Positions 23,501 through 26,500 of a stretch of DNA of 35,479 nt are shown here, piece by piece. The position numbers and the translations under genes were made by a program. Source of the DNA: Ectothiorhodosinus mongolicus (GTDB taxonomy: Bacteria; Pseudomonadota; Gammaproteobacteria; Ectothiorhodospirales; Ectothiorhodospiraceae); contig NZ_CP023018.1 in assembly GCF_022406875.1 (NCBI RefSeq), forward strand, positions 1-35,479, read 5' to 3'. Position 1 is the stretch's first letter. The number at the start of each line of letters is the position of its first letter. The notes beneath the pieces were generated by a model. That model searched no databases, had not been told where the DNA came from, and saw only the letters and a list, made by a program, of their open reading frames with translations.

Positions 23501-26500
23501 TGACAACGCCCAGCTCTTGTATGACAGCATTGCCCGCAATGGCATTTTGCGCACGGCGCAAAGCATTGATTTGGTGTTTGGTAGCAGCGATCACATCACT
23601 CTGGGTGAAGGCTATGCACTGGTTAGTGGTGGTCGCGCTGGGGATACCATCGACATTCGAGCCACGGGAACCCCAGAGGCAGATGGGGTGGGTTGGAATG
23701 ATGTCGGTGGGTTCCTAGCGGGTGTCACCGGGATTGCTTCGGCGGGAATTGCCGTTAATCCGAGTAATGGGAATGGAGCTTCAGCTTCGGCCACGGAAAA
23801 ACGCGGCCGTACCGGTCGGTTTGTTGCCGGCGATAACGTGCGCTTCACCTTTGATAGTCGTGGTGGCCTTACCAATATGGTCACGTTGGACCAGATCAGC
23901 GCCACCGGCGGTGCGGACCGCATCACCCTGGGTGCTCGCAATACAACCAATGACCTTGGCTATCAGGTGGTGTTCGGAGGTATGGGCTCCGACCGCATCA
24001 CCGTGCAGCCCGGCTCATACAGTGAGACTGTTATTTTCGGTGATAACGGGCAATACAACCGGGCTTCAAGCACTTATTTGATGCAATCGCTGAGCAGCAC
24101 GCAGTTCAACTCAGGTGGTGATAATCAGATTGTCACGGGCTCGGGCGATCAGATTGTGATCGGCGGCTTTGGCAGTGATGTGATTGAGGTTAACTCCTCG
24201 GCGGCGCGAGCGACCAGCACCACCTTTGGATTCGAGGATGATGGTAGCGGCTTTGCTGAAGAAGTTGATCGGTACAACCGTGCCATTGTTTTGGGGGATT
24301 CCGGCACCATTCAATTCTCTGGGGGGCAACTCAGTCGCATCGAGAGCCTAGGTTTCAATAGCGGTGGCAATGACCGCATCACGATTGGTGATGGGGATGT
24401 CATCTTTGTTGGGGGCTTTGGTAGCGATCGACTGGATGTGAACTCAAATGAAACTGCCTTCCGCATTGCTGCTGGTGATAACGCGCGTTTGCGCTTTGCA
24501 CCACAGAGCACGGGTGTGGATCCGCGTCGCGAGGCTGAACAATTGATCGAGCTGCAATCGCTGGATCAGGCTGCCTCATCGGGCGGTAACGACACGATCA
24601 ATATGGGCCAAAGTGGTGTGGCCAGTGGCGATATGGGTGAGGTCGTGGCGATCGGCGGTGTGGGTTCGGACATCATCCGCATCACTGGCGGCATTGCGCG
24701 CACGACAATGATCGGCGACAACGGCCAGATCCGCCGCGTGGCAGGTGTTTTCAATCCGAGCGATCTGAATAACACTTCAGGCCATCGTGTCTCTGTGACT
24801 AGCTTGAACACTGAACTCGGGGGGTCCAACAACCTGCGCACGCCCTCAGGCGACTATGTCCTGATGGGGGGTCGCGGCGGCGACATGCTCTCTGCCGGTC
24901 GAGGCTTTGGCGTGGTGCTGGGCGATAATGGTCGCATCAATTTTGAGAGCAATGCTGATCACGGCAATGTCCTGAGTGCAATCACCAGCCTAGACCTGTC
25001 ATCGGGCGGCTCTGACACCATCATTTTGGGGTCAGGCGGGGATACGACGATCACTGATACCCATCGCTATGTGATTGGTGGTGGCGGCAGCGATACCATC
25101 AACATTAACTCGGCGAGTGGGACTTCAGATAACGTTATTGAACGCGCTATTGCTGGCGATAACGCGCGGATGGTCTTTGATGAACAAGGCCGTCTTACCA
25201 ACTTCACGACGCTGGACAGTGGGCCATCCACGGGCGGCAATGACCGCATCACATTGAATCTCTCCGGTTCTCGTATTGCAGGCACCATCTATGACTTCAA
25301 TGTCATTGCCGGCGGGGTAGGCAATGACTTGATCAATATCACCGGCTCCGCACGCACCATTGACGTCGTCTCCGGAGATGGCCTGAGCTACGCACGGGGA
25401 TTCGATGAGAATGATCATCGCCAGCACTTGTTTGCGGGTGTGCTCAATCCGCAAGTTGGGGGCAACAATGAGATCACTGTTGGTAATGGCGAGAACATCC
25501 TCTTCGGTGGCACCGGTGACTCCATAGTCCGTGCCAGTACCGTCGCCGGCGATCGCAGTATCATTTTTGGCGATGCGGGCAATGCGGTATTTGATAGCAA
25601 TGCCAGCGGTCAGTTGGTGCAATTAATCAGCACCGCCACCAACTTGGGTGGTGATAACCGCCTGCGCACAGTAGACGGTGACGTGTTTATGATCGGCGGC
25701 ACGGGTGCCGATGAATTGGTAGTGACCGGCTCAGATGCAGACGCCACGCGCCTTATCGCCGGTGATAATGCCCAAGTCAGTTTCGATACCGGCGCGCCCA
25801 TTTTCTTCCAGTCGATTGGACCGCAAACGGCTGTTGGTGATACCGCCAATGACCAAATCTTCTTGCCGAGCAGTGGCACCAATCTTGTGATCGGTGGGCC
25901 GGGTAAGGACGAGCTTTTCGGTCTTGATTTGCTAGCGGAGGGCAATCCTCATCGCATTTTGCCAGGCGCGGGTTCCATAAATCTTCTCACCAAAGTGGTC
26001 AGCGTTGTTGCCCTGGGTGAAGACGGTGATTTGGGTATGTTCTTTGGAGATGGTTACCTCGATGGTGTAGGCGAAAGTCTCAGGACGCGACCCGGCAGTG
26101 ATTATGTACTGGCACCAGTTGTGGATGGCCAGCCGGTTCCTGAGCAAGACTTGCGATCTGTCAGCTCAGGAATGGCTCAAGCCAATAGTGGAGCAACAAC
26201 CGAGGTCACCGGTCGGATCGCCTATCCTGCGCTGACGGGCGGTTTAGCGACATTCGATACCGTACGTAACAGCCAGGAAGGCACCTATGGGTATTTACAC
26301 ATGGGTGAAGACGGCTCTTGGGTTTATCGTTTGGGTAATGGCGCCAGTGGTTTAGACGAAGCCGTTAATGATCGAGTGCAAAAGCTTAAGGATGGCGAAC
26401 AACGCACCGAGGTGTTCCGGGTCACGACCAGTGATGGCAGTGTCACGTCTATAACAATCACTATTCAAGGTCGGACCACATCACCTGAGGTTTCCCAAGG

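Noticed and set aside
22941-23594. A long open frame on the minus strand (217 codons), with many similar ones across the RTX region.
   Set aside because: Gly/Asp/Asn-rich repeats (GGN, GAY and AAY codons) deplete stop codons on the opposite strand. The frames have no ribosome site, no recognisable domain and lie inside a clear gene.
20641-25935. A CRISPR array or DNA-level tandem repeat.
   Set aside because: The repetition is at the protein level with diverged DNA; there are no identical direct repeats with regular spacers.
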